Source: JAEULH01 sp963805915 (GTDB lineage: Bacteria > Pseudomonadota > Alphaproteobacteria > Rhodospirillales > Defluviicoccaceae). From it: a stretch of DNA of 64,000 nt. Position numbers and translations under genes: made by a program. This document shows positions 62,233 to 64,000 of the stretch, in pieces (within the stretch, counting starts at the first letter, position 1; each line of letters opens with the position of its first letter). The notes under the pieces are model-generated. The model had not been told where the DNA came from, searched no databases, and saw nothing but the letters and a program-made list of their open reading frames with translations. Where the stretch lies: NCBI GenBank assembly GCA_963805915.1, contig CAWDWD010000013.1, positions 113,820-177,819 on the forward strand, written 5' to 3'.

Positions 62233-62394
62233 CACAGCCTGTTTCCTCCATGGGCTGGTCGAGCAGCCGTTTTACTTGAGCGAACTGCCCGATCCGCGGA
62301 CCCGGCGTGGCGTTCGCGGTTTTCCAGGACATCAGTCATAAAATAAGATAATATTCCGCCTCGTAGTTTTTCCTGGGTGTCTTTGGGGGGGATC

Positions 62395-62988
62395 GTGAGC
62401 GAACCGTTGTTCGGAGAGGATGTGCTGTTTCAACAGCGGCTGCTGAAGGCGGCGGGGCTTTACCCGGGTGCGCTCGACGGTATCTGGGGGCCGCTCACCG
62501 ATCGGGCCGCGCACGCTTTCGCCGCCGCCGGCAACGCCATCGCCGAGCGGGCCGGCCAATTCGACCCGCGCTCGGAGCGCCTCATCGCGTCGCTGCAATT
62601 GACCGCCCAGGAGGCCGCGCGAACGCTACTGAAGCGGTGAGGAAAGCGGCTCGACGCGCCATCATCTCGGTACGCGCGGATATGCCGAGCAAATCGGCTT
62701 TTCCGCCAGGGCCGCTACGGCAATCCCGGGCGGCGGGTCACCAACGCCCGCGGCGGGCGGAGCAATCACAATTTCGGCATCGCCTGGGATATCGGCCTGT
62801 TCGACGCGGGCCGCTACATCACCGACCACGCGAGCTATGAGGCACGCGGCGGAAGTTGGCCTGATCGCCTCGCTTGAATGGGGCGCGCCTGGCCTCAATT
62901 CCAGAACCGGCCGCACTACCAGATGGCCAACGGCTTATCGGTTGCCTCGGTGCGGCGGCATTTCGAGGCCGGCGAACCGTACTGTTGA
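62395..62988 (+). pseudogene. M15-family peptidoglycan peptidase, multiple frameshifts
   Basis: From the GTG at 62395 a peptidoglycan-binding-like start reads SEPLFGEDVLFQQRLLKAAG and LYPGALDGIWGPLTDRAA. After 62640 the homology jumps frames: GYAEQI, then RQGRYGNPGRRVTNARGGRS and NHNFGIAWDIGLFDAGRYIT (M15C zinc-peptidase motif with His and Asp), then PQFQNRPHYQMANGL and SVASVRRHFEAGEPYC, ending at TGA 62986-62988. At least three frame changes are needed, so it is dead unless the sequence is faulty. Relatives are L-alanyl-D-glutamate peptidases of phage-endolysin type. Confidence 0.8.
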
Positions 62989-63843
62989 GCCGGGCCCGGC
63001 ACGGCAGCCTCATCAACCGACGCCGGGTTGCGGTCCGATATGGCGACAATGAACTCCATCACCGTCGTGTCGATTGCGAAGTGAGGCAGGTTGTTGTCGC
63101 CGGCGCCCTCGATCCAGCGGATCTCCTTTGGCTCGACGGGGACCATAGAGCGCCTGGCCGAAACCGCCGGCACCACAATGTCGTTCTTCCCGTCGACGAG
63201 CAGGAGCGGCGCGCCGATATCAGCGACCTTGGCGTGCGAGTGGAAGCGATCCTTGATCAGCGTGCGGACCGGCGCGAACGGGTAGCGCCGGGCCGCGACA
63301 TCGACCACCGAGGACGGCGCCCCCTCGACGACGACGGCGGCGACCGGCTGGACTAGCGCCGCCTGCTCGGCCGCGACATGGATCGCAACGGCGCTACCCA
63401 AAGATTTGCCCGGCCAGCACCGTGCGCGCCAACGAAACGCCCTCGGGAAGGGTATAGCGCAACGCCGCCCGGCCATCCTCGTACAGCCCATCCTCCTCTA
63501 CGGCTTGCCGGGATTATCGCCGTAGCCTCAATAGCCGACCGGGACAACACTGAGCCCCGCGTTAAGATAAGGGCGCGCCCTTTTCGCCCGGGAGGCGATA
63601 TTTCCCCCGTTGCCGTGAAAGTAGACGAGCGTCGGTCTGCCGTTGCTGGCCGGCTTGTACCATGACGTCAGGGCCAAGGCTGTCGGCGGTCATCAGCCAC
63701 CTCCGCCATGTCGCCGGCGCCCACGGCGGCCGGGCTGCCGACGTGAGATGACGGGATGAACAGCAGATTGCGCTGAAAGACGTAAAGCGTCCCGACCACC
63801 AGGACGTAAACCGCCGCAAAAGAATGATGAGGCTCAGCGTCAT
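62916..63843 (-). pseudogene. Alpha/beta hydrolase, multiple frameshifts
   Basis: Read from the ATG at 63843, MTLSLIILL continues after a shift as AAVYVLVVGTLYVFQRNLLF with IPS, a membrane anchor typical of Bem46/FrsA-like hydrolases. Farther on a VVYFHGNGGN-like stretch is out of frame. Then LAGKSLGSAVAIHVAAEQAA holds the nucleophile elbow G-K-S-L-G, with the acid-loop segment ADIGAPLLLVDGKNDIVVPA and a degraded His region near GAGDNNLPHF. At least three shifts occur. The last frame runs on to 62916, overlapping the M15 pseudogene antisense. The function was probably an esterase or lipase of unknown substrate. Confidence 0.7.
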
Positions 63844-63894
63844 GCGCTTAAGGGGTCGCCGCGCCCGCCCCATACCGGCCCTTCGTCAATCCCA

Positions 63895-64000
63895 TCAATG
63901 CCGAGGCTCGGAGCGGTCGTCAGGCGCCGGTATCCGCGCTGGGAGATGATCGTCCTCGTACAGGATGCGGTTGGCGGCGCCATCGAGATCATCGAATTGT
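63895..64000 (-). CDS. ccoS: cbb3-type oxidase assembly protein CcoS/FixS, C-terminus only
   Basis: At the window edge the minus strand reads QFDDLDGAANRILYEDDHLP and ends ARIPAPDDRSEPRH with a stop at 63895-63897. The motif GQFDDLDGxAxRIL-DD is the conserved C-terminal half of CcoS/FixS, a small one-helix protein needed for maturation of cbb3 cytochrome oxidase. The N-terminal membrane helix lies beyond the window. This suggests a ccoGHIS (fixGHIS) cluster just outside and hence microaerobic respiration. Confidence 0.75.
   Translation of the reverse strand, partial: QFDDLDGAANRILYEDDHLPARIPAPDDRSEPRH

Noticed and set aside
1..64000. CRISPR arrays, tRNA or rRNA genes
   Set aside because: I looked for regularly spaced repeats, T-loop-like sequences and rRNA motifs and found none convincing. 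Without a tRNA search program a single tRNA could be missed.

Overview
The window is high-GC chromosomal DNA of an alphaproteobacterium, most likely Rhodospirillales-like. Support comes from the gene clusters trpF-trpB-trpA-accD-folC, cmk-rpsA-sppA-ihfB and addB-addA, from the PTS/hprK/rapZ cluster, from TrcR (DUF1013) and a DUF465 protein, and from a phasin. I did not recognise a species. Apart from one candidate sRNA I found no rRNA, tRNA or CRISPR.

Positions 1-5.9 kb are a damaged accessory region. It holds IS21-end-like repeats, small secreted proteins, an IS110-family element that cleanly splits a two-repeat secreted protein, a FadL N-terminus fused head-on to a broken tyrosine recombinase, and a DUF1254/DUF1214 pseudogene with many frameshifts. 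Positions 5.9-15 kb are a Tad/Flp pilus operon (flp, cpaA, cpaB, cpaC, cpaD, cpaE, cpaF, tadB, tadC), with cpaD frameshifted near its 3' end. A group II intron of apparent class C (15.08-17.01 kb) lies just after tadC. No tadD/E/F/G genes are present.

Positions 17-44.9 kb are mostly core genome: GTP-type pckA, a HugZ-like flavoprotein, cmk-rpsA-sppA-ihfB-lapA-pyrF-trpFBA-accD-folC on the plus strand, then trxA, addA, addB, murU, amgK and tsaE on the minus strand. A TrxR-like ferredoxin-NADP reductase follows. A regulatory PTS cluster (hprK, rapZ, EIIA-Man, HPr, EI) has no sugar permease. Many junctions overlap by 4 bp or a little more, indicating translational coupling.

Positions 45-60.4 kb carry ftsH, a phasin, a LOG-family protein, isocitrate dehydrogenase (one frameshift), rpmB, ygfZ, a degenerate GGDEF protein, a frameshifted acyl-CoA ligase, prpE, trcR and a quinone oxidoreductase. 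A strong candidate small RNA (about 59838-59957) has two hairpins, an exposed CCUCCUCCC anti-Shine-Dalgarno motif and an intrinsic terminator.

Positions 60.4-64 kb hold a CoA ligase, a perfect 16-bp inverted repeat made of two operator-like palindromes, two decayed genes (M15 peptidase, alpha/beta hydrolase) and the 3' end of ccoS/fixS. Single-base indels in otherwise intact genes, including icd, mean that sequencing error cannot be excluded for some frameshifts.
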